From: Filobasidium wieringae
Taxonomy: Eukaryota > Basidiomycota > Tremellomycetes > Filobasidiales > Filobasidiaceae
Direction: 5' to 3'
Assembly: GCA_001600055.1 (NCBI GenBank)
Contig: BCIV01000012.1
Span: 776,527 to 840,526 of the forward strand
Length of the DNA: 64,000 nt
Part shown: piece by piece, positions 1 through 11,053 of the stretch
How the letters are laid out: each line of letters starts with the position of its first letter
Position numbering within the stretch: the stretch's first letter is position 1
Made by a program: the position numbers and the translations under genes
The notes under the pieces: model-generated
The model's input: the letters and a program-made list of their open reading frames with translations, nothing else
The model's database searches: none
What the model was told of the DNA's origin: nothing

Positions 1-549
1 AATCGGGAGACCTTGCTTGGAGCGGCGAAGGAGGAGTTACCCGGGGTTGTCGACAGGGTTTTAGGAGAGGTGGGGAACGGGGGTCCGGCTGCGATGAAGG
101 GGTTGGAGAGTTGGGTACAGGTACCGCAGGGATCGGGGATTTGGTTAGGGACGACGGGGGCTGGCGATTTACCCGCTCTGGAAAGGGGTTTTGGGGTTGT
201 TACTTTTATCCGATCTGATTCGCCGGGCTTGGAACTCGGTCGGATAGAGGGGAGTAGTCCGGTCATCGAAGAACTCGTCATACGGTTACAAGAAGGGAAG
301 AGGAAGAAATCGGATTTAGGATTCTCCACTCAGGTCTTACCGCCCGTCGTAGAGTTTGCCGATCGGATGAGAGCTCAGGGGAAGGACGTGGTGGTCAGGG
401 ATTGGGATGGGAAGAGTTTGAGCGTCGGGGTGGCCGTCGTCCTGTGTTGGAGGTGGATTGGGGATGATGGCGCTCCTCGATCTGATTTGGGCAGTCGGCT
501 GGTCGGTCAGTATCGCATGGGGTTCGAGAACGAGTTGCTTTCGAACTGA
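1..549 (+). CDS. C-terminal part of an unrecognised protein
   Basis: The reading frame is open from the first base of the window to a TGA, so the 5' part of the gene lies outside. About 182 residues are visible. They have no obvious membrane segment and no catalytic motif that I recognise. The stretch is glycine-rich early on and then looks like an alternating hydrophobic/charged globular domain. Codon use and GC content match the conserved genes downstream, which supports real coding sequence. No function is proposed. Confidence 0.6.
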   Translation, partial: NRETLLGAAKEELPGVVDRVLGEVGNGGPAAMKGLESWVQVPQGSGIWLGTTGAGDLPALERGFGVVTFIRSDSPGLELGRIEGSSPVIEELVIRLQEGKRKKSDLGFSTQVLPPVVEFADRMRAQGKDVVVRDWDGKSLSVGVAVVLCWRWIGDDGAPRSDLGSRLVGQYRMGFENELLSN

Positions 550-953
550 TCGGGAGTCTCATCTACCATGTGCACAGCTACGAAGGAGGATATGAGGAAA
601 CGCCTCGAGTGGGTTCTGAACTTGAGACAAGGAGCCAATCCGAGTCGATTGGTATTGAAATCGATCAACGAGTATACGATGTCGGCACTGTACAAGTAGC
701 AAGTAGGTAGGTAGGTAGGAGATGGTTATGATGTTACCCATGTGATTGGTGGGACGAGTCACGTGATGTGAACAGACCGAGATCAGTCCGTCCGTCCGTC
801 CGGTCGGGTGATTGATGCCCCGTGGGGTCTGGTGTGTCTCGGTCGATAACTCGGCTCACCCGTGACCTCGAACGAGCGAACCTTGTGATAAATCCTGGTC
901 GGCGCCAACTCGAACACGCCAAAGAATTCGATTCGACTACGACGACATCGACC
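550..953. other. Intergenic region with two microsatellites
   Basis: This stretch lies between the partial gene and the xylosidase. It holds a GTAG tetranucleotide run at 703-719 and a TCCG run at about 786-802. The segment just before the xylosidase ATG is probably its 5' leader. An upstream in-frame start at 822 is possible, but the family N-terminus fits the ATG at 954 better. Confidence 0.6.
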
Positions 954-3723
954 ATGAAATTCACTGAGGGCGTATGGTATGGCAAGGAAGACGTCGACGT
1001 CGTGTCGGCACAGGAAGTCGGGAAACTGCAGCTCGACTGCTTGGCCCGCCCTTACTACCCTTCCCTGAGCGATGCTCTCCCGCAGTTCCACGATCAGATC
1101 GATCAGGATGAACTCCAATCACAAGCGATGAGGGTCTTGTTCCATACCCGGCCTGTCAAGACTAGAGGCGATACGCTTAATAAACCGACGTTGACTACGA
1201 CCATCTCTTCACCTTGCGCGGGGATCATACAGGTCGAGACGAAACATTTCGCCGCGAGACCTGCTTTACCGGAACCACGAGTGGTCTTGTTCCCTGGCGG
1301 AGGTGACCTGTCTGAAAAACCGAAGAAGATCGTCTTCCACAACAAAGGAGGGCGGAATGAACAGCCTTCACTCGTCAGTCTTTATTCGGACGAGGGGCAG
1401 TCCCGAGTAGACCTGGATTTAGGTAAAGGAGAATTCGGGATTAAATTCTACGGATCGAGCTCTTCTGATAACAAGAGCAACCCGGGAAAACCACTCACCG
1501 AGATCCGATCGGATTCCCTCTCCTGGGTGTTGGACAAGGATGTTTCCCCCAAAGCGGCTGTGAGGGAGAACGCCGTGACGACCATCAGCGACCCTTATCA
1601 TCGTCCCCCGCCCTCCAGGAGGCAGGGGTATATGAAGGTCGCTCTTAACCTCGCGGTGGGAGAAAAGGTTTACGGGTTAGGGGAACGGTTTGGACCGTTC
1701 ATCAAGAACGGACAGACTGTTGAGTTGTCTAATGAAGACGGTGGGACCAGTAGCTCCGCAGGTGAGTGATACGCTTGTCACCATGTACTTGATCGACACC
1801 TGATGAACCTTCTCTCTACGATCAGCTTACAAGAATATAGCGTTCTACATGACAAATCGCGGATACGGCGTGTACTACGATCATACGGACCACGTTTCGG
1901 TGGAAGTACAGTCGGACATCATGACCAAAGTCCAAGCGTCGGTTCCTGGCGAGACGATCCGATTCTATCTCATCGCGGGCTCGACGCCTAAAGAGATCCT
2001 CACCCGGTATACGCTTCTCACGGGAAGAGCCCCTTTACCTCCCGATTGGTCTTACGGGCTCTGGTTATCCACCTCGTTCTTGACTTCGTATGATGAAGGG
2101 ACGGTGACGAAGTTCGTCCAGGGGATGCAGGATAGGGATATCCCGCTTCACGTCTTTCATTTCGATTGTTTCTGGATGCCCGCTCATGCTTGGTGCAACT
2201 TCACCTTTGATCCGGAATTCTTCCCCGACCCGGCTGGGTTCTTGGGGAGATTACATGAGAGAGGGTTGAAGGTTTGTGTTTGGATAAACCCTTATATCGG
2301 GCAGGAATCGAGATTGTTCGCAGAGGGGGACGAAGCGGGATATTTCTTGAAACGCACCGATGGGCAGGTTTGGCAGACGGACGATTGGCAAGCCGGTATG
2401 GCTTTGGTGGACTTTACCAATCCGAAGGGGATGGAGTGGTACAAGAACGAGTTGAGAGGGTTGGTCAGGCTCGGTGTTGATTGTTTCAAGACGGATTTCG
2501 GGGAGAGGATCCCCACTGAGGGAGTGGTCTATCACGATGGAAGCAACCCCAGGGCCATGCATAACTACTAGTAAGTGGTCGTTCGATCGCTGTGGGAACT
2601 ACCTTGTTTACCTACCGTCACTTGCAGCACTCAGTTGTACAATAAAGCGGTCTGGGACGTCCTTGTCGAAGAGAAGGGCGCGGATCAAGCATGCCTGTTC
2701 GCTCGATCCGCCGTTGCGGGTGGTCAGACGCTTCCCGTTCATTGGGGTGGCGATTGCGATCAGGAATGGACCGGGATGGCCGAAACCATACGTGGAGGAC
2801 TCTCCTTGTCCTTGAGCGGGTTCGGGTATTTCTCCCATGATATCGCTGGGTTCAAGGCGGAAGGGAAGAACAGCTCGGTACATAAGGGCAGGAAGAACGA
2901 GGCGGCTATCTAGTGAGTATCCCGCGATCACAGAGGTCAGTCGTGCACATCACTCACAGGTTCGGATAGCAAACGATGGGTCCAGTTCGGCCTTCTTTCC
3001 TCCCATTCGCGCTTGCACGGATCTGATACGTACAGGGTCCCTTGGATGTTTGACGATGAATCGTCCGTGATCTTGTCCAAGTTCACAAAGCTCAAGAACA
3101 GATTGGAACCCTATCTGACGACGCTTTCCATTGAAGACGTCGTTAAACATGGACATCCGATCATGCGAGCCACTTTTCTGGAATTCCCTGACGATCCGGT
3201 AGCCTGGATGCTTGACCAGCAATACATGCTTGGTCATGCGTTGTTGGTGGCGCCGATATTCGACGATAGAGAAGTGGAGTACTATGTGCCGCGAGGATCG
3301 TGGGTGAACGTTTTGACCGGGGCGCTGGTGACTGGTTCAGGATTCGTCACTGAGACCCACTCGTTCTCGACTCTGCCGCTTTTGTTGCGTCAGGATACTG
3401 GACTGATCATTGGGAGGGAAGGTCATACCGTATTAGACAGAATCTCGGATCCCAACAAGGGTTTCACAGTAGTCATCGGAAGTAACAGTGACGAGAACTT
3501 TGAGATCACCGCTTCCCTAAGGGACGGTTCCCGTATCGCAGCCCAGGTGACGGTCGACAAAGATGATAATGCAAATACTACAAGTTTGACAGTCATGATC
3601 ACCAACGACGCATCGAAGGAGGTGCCATGGGAGGTCTTGGTGGTTGGGAACGGCAGCAGTCTCGATGAGCCAAGGCAACTCTTTTCTCCCACCGGGCCCG
3701 GTACATGTAACATATGCCTGTGA
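954..3723 (+). CDS. GH31 alpha-xylosidase, YicI type (863 aa)
   Basis: Four exons: 954-1761, 1826-2570, 2628-2912 and 2970-3723. The product resembles E. coli YicI along its whole length, from the MKFTEGVWYG start to the C-terminal beta-domain. YicI releases xylose from the non-reducing end of alpha-xylosides such as xyloglucan fragments. The nucleophile block KTDFGERIP and the acid/base block HWGGDC are both intact, as are FHFDCFWM and CVWINPYIGQ. No signal peptide is seen, which suggests a cytosolic enzyme. Each junction restores an uninterrupted match to the family. The start was chosen because it aligns with the YicI N-terminus and has an ACC before ATG. Family assignment is firm; substrate is inferred. 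Confidence 0.93.
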
Positions 3724-4807
3724 AAGGTATGACAAGACGATGGAAGGAACATGCCGAAAATATCACGAAGCTCTAATTAAGATCAGTCGCACGATGTATG
3801 TAAATCGAAAGAATCCGAAATGAATTGAATCTGTCCTGTCCGCCCCGTAACTGTCAATGCAAGCTAGAGTGTGCCAATACCATCCATTGTCGAGCTCTTG
3901 GACGGAGTGATTGTAGAGCGATTTGGCATCTGAAACGAGTAATATCCCTTTCTCTACTTCAAGCTACATACACTGGGGTAGATGGCCTGTCGCATGATCG
4001 CTTTGGCTTGCCAGTTGGAGAGAGATTTCGTCGTCCTTCGATAGTATTCAGGCCAATCATATGGACTGAGGACCTTAATGATGGGCTGGATTTGCATAGT
4101 GATTGGATATGGTTCAGTCAGGAAAACGACTTTGATAATGGATGTGGGCTGTGAATCATTCTTCATTTGCAAATCGTTTCGAAGGGGTCGAGTAAGGACA
4201 TCAATCCTGTATGCGTCTCGAGCTTCTCCATTTTTGACGTCTTTGACATATAAGGATAGTCAATACTGAACAGCGTCAGGAAGTAGCACCTCCACGCTCG
4301 TCTAGATACCTGTGAAGGGGGTTGATATGATCAGAGGGTTAGAGGTTTACACGATTTCTCGAGCATGGATGTGATTGACGGGAGTGACTTCTGTATTCGA
4401 GATTTGGTGGGCATCAGGATGGTCGATAGGAATGGAGAAAGTGACTTCTTCTTGCTCGAATCACTTATCCGGAAATCAATCGCTCATTAGCGCGCGCCTG
4501 TCTCATTCCGACGATGATGCGTCGGTACTGAACGTCCGATGGAACTGATGGCAATATGTGAGTGTAAAGCTTTAATCGAAATGATTCGATGGATGAACTC
4601 ATCTGTGTCAACGTGCGTCAGGTTCAGGAATCTGGGACGACTTGATGAGCGCCGCTCGATGATAAAGTATAGAAGAGCTCCAAATGTGGCGATCTTCGAC
4701 ACTCCCACAGATGAACGACACTTTGAATCTAAATCCAAAACCAAACCCAGATCCACCGACGTTCGACCGATTGAAATCATGCTTTCCTAACTGATCTCTC
4801 TTCGCAG
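3724..4807. other. Gene-poor interval
   Basis: I find no convincing gene. The longest frames (about 60-110 codons) show no family resemblance and overlap each other on both strands. The first part is the 3' UTR of the xylosidase. Confidence 0.5.
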
Positions 4808-5884
4808 TCAAGATTGACTGGTCATCTCTTCACAACAGTCTTGCCGCCCCAGTCGCCCCTCTAGCCTTGAACGGTTCCGTATCCAGCCTGTAATCTGCCA
4901 AGTATACCGACGATCAAGGTAATCCCGTCCTCCGCGGACCGCGTAAGGCAACAACATCAACTCAAACTTTGATGGAATCTTGTGAACGAAGTCATTGGAG
5001 CGGAGGACAACGCGATCGCTGAGATCCTTCGATCGGAACAACACCTTTGGTATCCACTTTAGCCGATGGAGGAGTCTCTCTGTATTGACTGACCAATACT
5101 TGAACGACTCGGCACGTCCTGTGCTCAAACGGGTGGTATTCGTCAACGTGACTTGAGGGAGACTGAATTGACTCGTCAGTAATCCAGCAACCTCAACGCA
5201 AATATACCCTCAGTACATGTTGCGCGGCCCTTTCCAGTGCAGTCTCTGGACAGAGTGCCAGTAGTATCGTCCAAGCCTGTCGTGCGCAGGCGAACTACGC
5301 GTGCGCTCGCTCCCTATCACAGCAAGGAGGAGGTCGATAGGATTCCCTGGATGTGCTAAATTCGAGGGAAGTACTTCTTCTTGGCATCTATTTAGTTTGG
5401 ATGCTGGTAGAAGTGTAGGCCAGAACATTTCTTCGAGCCTTTTCTGATTGATACAGAGAAGATGGCAGTTTATCTACCATTTGCTGCTCAAAGTCATCGT
5501 CATTTCTCTATATTCTTTACTGCAGAAGATGAAGCTATCCATCAGAGTATCCCATATCTGGACTGGAATCAAGGCATTGGTCAGCTTAAATTGTTTTAGG
5601 TGTTTGCTGATATTGTTGGAATTGGTCTTGAGGCTTGGGACACTCAAGATGTCGATCACCTCAACCTCGGACAAGCAATCTAACTGAACAGGCCTAAATA
5701 CTCCCGAGGCAAATGGTAGGAGAGCAGTGATGATATCTGTCATTCCGTTGTTCATTTGACCATGGGTGAGCGATTGCTCAGATGTGGCTTTAATCACGGG
5801 TAGCGAACAGGAAAACGAACGAGAAATGACAGACCAGTCGCCACAGACGAAATTGGACCCGCTTGAGAGACAAAACTGACTCAA
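4808..5884 (-). CDS. Possible multi-exon hypothetical gene
   Basis: On the minus strand there are three open blocks: about 5480-5760 or slightly longer, 5215-5430 and 4808-5157. An intron from about 5211 to 5160 looks real: it has a GTACTG donor, a TTACTGAC branch site and a TTCAG acceptor, and it joins the second and third blocks in phase. The first junction (near 5450-5520) is unclear. One splice option ends the protein soon after it, which would make two genes or alternative isoforms. The residues are leucine-rich and weakly reminiscent of fungal F-box-like hypothetical proteins, but no motif is decisive. Confidence 0.3.
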
Positions 5885-5981
5885 TCAGTACCCGAACGTA
5901 TCACTAAACCCACGCACGTGACAATCGAATACGACTCATTGATAATCATATCATACAACCGACCAAACCACGCTGTCCAAC

Positions 5982-7119
5982 TTAACCGAATCCTCTCCCC
6001 GGGAACTGCCCTGGTATTCTCCCGCCCTCCTCAACACTGACCAACTCCGCGCTGCTCCTCCCCAGTACGGGCGTCGAGCCTCCGAAAGAAGGGACCGGAT
6101 CTTCCGGTGAGGGGTTGGTTAGGATGGTATAGAGGAGAGTGGGGAGGTGGGGGATGTGGAATATGAATGGGGCCGTTGAGGATGAGGTTGAGTTTGATTG
6201 AGGGTAGGGTGATTCTGAATGAACGGAGGTTGTGGTGGAATAGGAAAAGGGGGGATCGTCAGCTGAAGAGCGGAAGGAAATGGAGTTGTGTGGATGGGTA
6301 GGGAGAGGATGTTCATTGGTTTTATATAAGGAAATGAGATGCAGGGGGGTGGGAGAAGGAGGAACTCACGTTGTAGTAAAGCTTCACGTTCGAGCTCGTC
6401 TTCCTCATCTAAATTGATCGTGTTATTCTCCCTCGTCTCGTACTCCTCATCCGCATCTTCATCCTCATCGAGATCTTTCGATCGGGATCTTCTCGAATTG
6501 TTGGAAGGTGGTAAGAGTTTATCGACTCCTCCTAATGGGACGGGATCGGCGAGGTAGGCGATGTAGAGTGTGATGATTTGATATAGAAAGATGAAAGCGT
6601 CTATGAGGATGATTTGAGTGTAGCTTGCTCTGTTTTCTATAATTGAAAATCGTTTAGAGATATGAAGCAATGAGATTGAGAGGATGAGGACGTACTGATC
6701 CCGACGAAATCTAGGACCAGGCCTTTATCCATATCGACCGATTCATCCAGCATGTGAAGGAAGATCGCGAGAAGATTGCTTCCCGTTACACCCAGAGCTA
6801 GCATGAATAGGGAAAACGAGGGATGGGCTATTCTGGGGGTAGACATTCCTGGTAGACAGACAAGGTCGATGTTAGCTACTTTGTCTAGCTGTCCACGCTG
6901 CGACCGCTACTCACTCGTCTGAGTAACTATCCTGAGCATGAAAGCGGTCACGTTCGGGGCGATCAGGTGCTGATAGAGACAAACGGGTCCGATCACGGAG
7001 AGCATCTATGTCGTCGAGAACAAAGATGATTGTCAACCGTTGTACCGCGAGTGTGGCTGATTGCTTTTTTCCGAGCTCACTGAAGTTATGGCATGTCTGC
7101 GATGCGGAGTGAGAGGCAT
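5982..7119 (-). CDS. DSC4: DUF1746 membrane protein, Dsc4-like (276 aa)
   Basis: Five exons on the minus strand: 7081-7119, 6915-7005, 6696-6848, 6370-6636 and 5982-6262. The sequence has the DUF1746 signature: a membrane helix (about residues 53-75), then GLVLDFVGI, then a second helix from TQIILID to about YIAYL. After it comes an acidic/serine-rich tail with PEDPVPSFGG and a C-terminal IPGQFPGRGFG. As I recall, Dsc4, a subunit of the fungal Golgi/ER Dsc ubiquitin ligase that activates SREBP, carries this domain; that link is from memory. The 13-codon first exon is the least certain part. The gene shares a divergent promoter with the MBOAT gene, and that promoter carries four ATGCGTTATCG boxes. 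Confidence 0.78.
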
Positions 7120-7241
7120 AGCCACTCTGATGCAGCTTAGCTTTGGCTGTGAGGGTGTTCGCTGTTGGAACGAATTCGAAGGAGACGTCGTTGTCCTTCC
7201 AGTTGAGGTCGAGAGAGGTGTTCAGCTACCAGATGCCAGGC

Positions 7242-7309
7242 ATGCGTTATCGGCACATGATGCGTTATCGGGGCAAGCATGCGTTATCGGGAGCCTTTAT
7301 GCGTTATCG
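7242..7309. promoter_or_regulatory. Four ATGCGTTATCG boxes in a divergent promoter
   Basis: Perfect 11-mers start at 7242, 7260, 7279 and 7299, all in one orientation, with spacings of 18, 19 and 20 bp. The spacers between them differ. That argues for a clustered protein-binding site and against a simple minisatellite. The boxes lie between the Dsc4-like gene (minus) and the MBOAT gene (plus). The reverse complement CGATAACGCAT contains a GATAA core. Confidence 0.6.
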
Positions 7310-7563
7310 ATGATGACGAATGTGAAAGTGATGATGATGCTCAAACAAACGACGTCGACAAAAACACGAAAAACAGCGAATCAACAAGGTTTTTTCTTAT
7401 AAAACAACCTAATCCACTGCGTTCTACTGGCCAGATACAGGGCTGAGTTCATACAGTACCTTGTCACACATCTCTCCATCGTAATCCCCGTCAACCGGAA
7501 CCCCTAGACACGTACCCCCGCCTCCCCTTCAAAGGAACCGCCAACTCGTTGCCTCCCCGAACG

Positions 7564-9111
7564 ATGATCTCCATCGACCTAGACAAACTACAACCACACA
7601 CATGGCGTACAATACCTCTCCTACTACTCCCCTTCCTCATCCTATACGTACAGGCGTTTTTGTTGCTGAGATACGGTAACCAGGCTCTCCCGAGGTTAAC
7701 AAGGGCGGCGATATTACCGGCTGGAGTTTGGAGTATCGGTGAAGCATGGCTGAAGTATAGAGTTATGAGTAAGTCCATGATCCGGAAGATGGATAGCGAC
7801 ACGTGATGACTGATGATAGATCTCGCTGGTAGCTCCGGAATACAACGTCTTTAATTTCGCTGGAGGATGTGCAGCAGTCTTTGTAAGACAGCCACCACAT
7901 CCACGTGTTCCCGAACCTCATTCTAATTACATCTCGTGCCTACTCGCAGTACTCTGTCCTCCTCGTCTCCTACTCTCTGATCCCAACAGGTCCATCCCGT
8001 ACCCCCTCCCATTCCCCAGCCCTGGACGCTCTCCACCTTATAACCTCTTCTCGCTTAGTAGGATGGTCCAGCGGGATCCTACGTCAACCTAACCCTTACA
8101 CGACGTTACCGAGAGAAGAAGCGGAGAACAAGATCCGTCGGAATCACGCCAAGATGATGGTATACCATTACTTATGGACGGACGCTACTATTTATGCGTT
8201 TCATCTGTTCGGGAGGGAAGGGTTGGGGTTGCCTAGTGGTGGGAGTATTGAACGGGCTGCGCTGGGGTGGATAGGGATGTTGGAACGTTGGGGATGGGTC
8301 GGGAAGGGGTTTACAAGTTCGAACGGGTGGGGGAACTTGGCTTTGAAGGTGGGGTTCAAGTGGTGGGTCGGCGGAGCAATGGGATTTGCGTTTTATCAAG
8401 GTTCGTGATCTCTGGCGAATTCGATTCGGCGATACTGGAACGCTGATCTTTTTTCCTCACTGACTGCGTGTACAGCACTCTGTTTGGGATGGCATGCGAT
8501 TGCTTTTTGTGGAATGACATTCTTCAAGATCCCGTCCGAGGAGTTTCCTAGATTGATGAACCAGCCATGGCGATCGACTAGCTTGTTGGATTTCTGGGGG
8601 AAGAGGTGGCACCAGATCTTCCGGGTGAGTAGGGTCTGGCTTATGATACTCGTTGTATCTTCTCGTGCTAACACGATTGGGTGATTTGTAGCAAGCGTTC
8701 ACCGCCCCAACTCGATTCGTTCCCAAGAAATACCGTTCCCTAGCCGCCCCGTTCTTCGCATTCTTCATCTCCGCTGCAATGCACGAACTCGGTACCCTAA
8801 CGCTAGTCGGGCATACGTCGCCCAATTGGAAAGTAGCCAAATCGTTCATCGCCATGGCAGGTGGGATGACGTGCGAGATCCTCTTCCGTCGGATCACCGG
8901 TCGACGCGTGAAAGGGCCCCTGGGGTGGGTATGGACCTGGTTATACTTTACCACGGCGACCATGGGTCTGGTGGAGAGTTGGTTGGGAATGGGAATAGGC
9001 GGGGCAAAGTTGATCCCTACTACCATCAGTATGGCGCATTATATCGGGAAGAGCGAGGCCGCGGGGAAAGTCGGGGTTTGGGTTAGGAGACATATGGATG
9101 GGACCGGTTGA
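7564..9111 (+). CDS. Wax-synthase-type MBOAT acyltransferase (424 aa)
   Basis: Five exons: 7564-7768, 7833-7882, 7950-8400, 8476-8624 and 8692-9111. The protein is multi-spanning and opens with a hydrophobic helix (IPLLLLPFLILYVQAFLLL). It carries the wax-synthase MBOAT_2 signature SLLDFWGKRWHQIFR, followed by AAFFISAAMHEL-type sequence in which the histidine is the expected catalytic residue. Family members acylate fatty alcohols or other hydroxyl lipids in the ER; the substrate cannot be told here. The ATG at 7564 follows a short leader, and an earlier in-frame TTG was ignored. The next gene, also a lipid acyltransferase, follows 228 bp downstream on the same strand. Confidence 0.85.
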
Positions 9112-9339
9112 TTCGGGTCGGGGTGGAGATGATGCATAGTACTTCTTAGCATGAAATGTGGATAGCAGTCGTCCGAGCTGTTTGCCTTTACGATGACGTG
9201 TCACGTGATAAGGATCCAGTGGTTGTGGAGGTCGTTGACCTACCAGCCTATGTCTACATTGAATATACATTCTCCAGCTTTGGCAAGTTCAAATCCTCCC
9301 CTCGTATTCACCAATTTCCAGATCTATAGACTCGCAGGG

Positions 9340-10896
9340 ATGGAGAAATATAGTAAATGGCGGGTAGGTTCTCGGTCGACAATCGCAGCTGCTTTGTTCC
9401 CTTACCTACAGGGTATTTCATGTTGAACAGGACGCTGGAACAGGCATACAACCTTTCCTTGCACCCATCGCCGTCTCTGGCTCACCATTTCAGCAGATAA
9501 CATATAGTGGTGTGGCTTACACGGTTGCTACCGTCAAGCTCGCTGCTTTGGCCGTCGTCGCCCTGGCTTATGCACTGTTAGTCGGCTTGCCTGGAGCTTT
9601 GCTGGTCCGTACCCATCTGTCGGATCTCGTTTAGAATTCAAGCTGAACCTCGCCGGTGTATAGGGATGGCAGTCGAGTGCGAATTACTTAGTATTGAGAT
9701 GGCCGTCTTCTCTACTGCTCAGACTGGCACTGGGTGTCATGGGATACCTGAACATCGCTGCTGAAGTGGTTTCCACGAAAAGGGGGTGAGTCGGTTCGAG
9801 AGCTGTTTTCGGTTGGACAGCCACTGATCATTCACCTTAGGAGGATGAAGAACAATCCCACGATCGCCCCTCGTCAAGGTGATCTGATCGTATGTAACTG
9901 GATGTCGTACATCGAGGTCATATATCTTGCATTCCGGTAAGCATCGCCTGAGGTCTACCGTGATGATTTTTGCTTATAGCATGACAACTTGTCCAGATTC
10001 AACCCTGTATTCGCCTTGCCTATTCATGCTCCTCCGACCGTCGATGCTAATAAGGCGACCGGCACGACGGGTCGTCAGACCGGCACGGGCTCCTCAAACG
10101 TCGATCTCCCTTCAGTATCCTCCGTACCATCTTCACCTCTTCTCGGATACCTCCCCGTATCCATGTTCCAGATGATCAAACTCACCGGTTTCACACCGTC
10201 ATACTACTACTCGATCTTTGAACGGACGCTGGGCAGCAAGTTGTTTAGCTTGGAAGAGCTTTGTGCACAGGCAGGTGCTCCGGTGGTCTTATTCCCCGAG
10301 GGTAGTACGACGAATGGAAGAGGTCTGTTGAGGTTGAGCTCTGGGCTCTTTGAGGAGAGCGGATGGGAGGTTCCCGTTAGGAAACGGAACGTTTGGGTTT
10401 GTTGGTTTAAGTGAGTCGGGTGTTGTTGGTACGAGCTACTTCTTTCTTATTCCGCGACCTTTCACACAGACATTCTCCTCCTACGCCTTATACTCCATCA
10501 GTATCATATTCGATACCGGCATTATCATCGCCAATCAACCCTCTCGGACATCTCTTCAGTTCGGTACTCGGCACCGCAGCTACTCGAGAACTCGTTGTGA
10601 GATGGTTACACCCAGACTGTTCCCCGAGCAGCGGCGATTTCCTTCCCAGTGAGATCTTGGGGCTCAACTCGGGTGGTTCTTCTTCTGCCACACAGAAGGT
10701 GTTCGCAACGATGGGAGGCAAGGGGAACGAGACCTTGAGTCAATGCCTCGCTGTCTTGTTGTTACAAATCGGACGAGCGAAACAAATCGGGATGGGATGG
10801 GAGGATAAGGAAGCGTTCTTGCAGTTCTGGTCGGAGAAGAATAAACGAGGAGCGGGAAGAAAGATAGAGGCGGCTCGGATGAAGAAACGTAGATGA
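9340..10896 (+). CDS. LOA1/VPS66-like lysophospholipid acyltransferase (418 aa)
   Basis: Six exons: 9340-9363, 9431-9604, 9664-9785, 9841-9936, 9997-10410 and 10470-10896. The first exon is only eight codons. Spliced to the second it gives MEKYSKWRDAGTGI, a start typical of this fungal PlsC-related family. A helix near residues 38-60 should anchor it in the ER or lipid-droplet membrane. The PEGT-like motif is present as FPEGSTTNGRG. The usual NHxxxxD block appears instead as NWMSYIE. Yeast Loa1 (Vps66) acylates lysophosphatidic acid and affects lipid droplets. That role is inferred by family only. The C-terminus is lysine/arginine-rich. Confidence 0.83.
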
Positions 10897-11053
10897 GAAA
10901 GTCGATTGTCACGATCGTTTGCATACTCATACATCATATCATTCTGAACGTTATCACCTGAGCAGAGCAGGCAGGGAACCTATCCACAATACCGATCGCA
11001 GCGTATCCCGAAACCTAAGGGTCCACACTTTTCAAAGCCATTTGTAACATTGA

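Noticed and set aside
7061..7402. A 113-codon plus-strand frame
   Set aside because: It overlaps the first exon of the Dsc4-like gene and the four ATGCGTTATCG boxes; the MRYR-like periodicity comes from the repeat.
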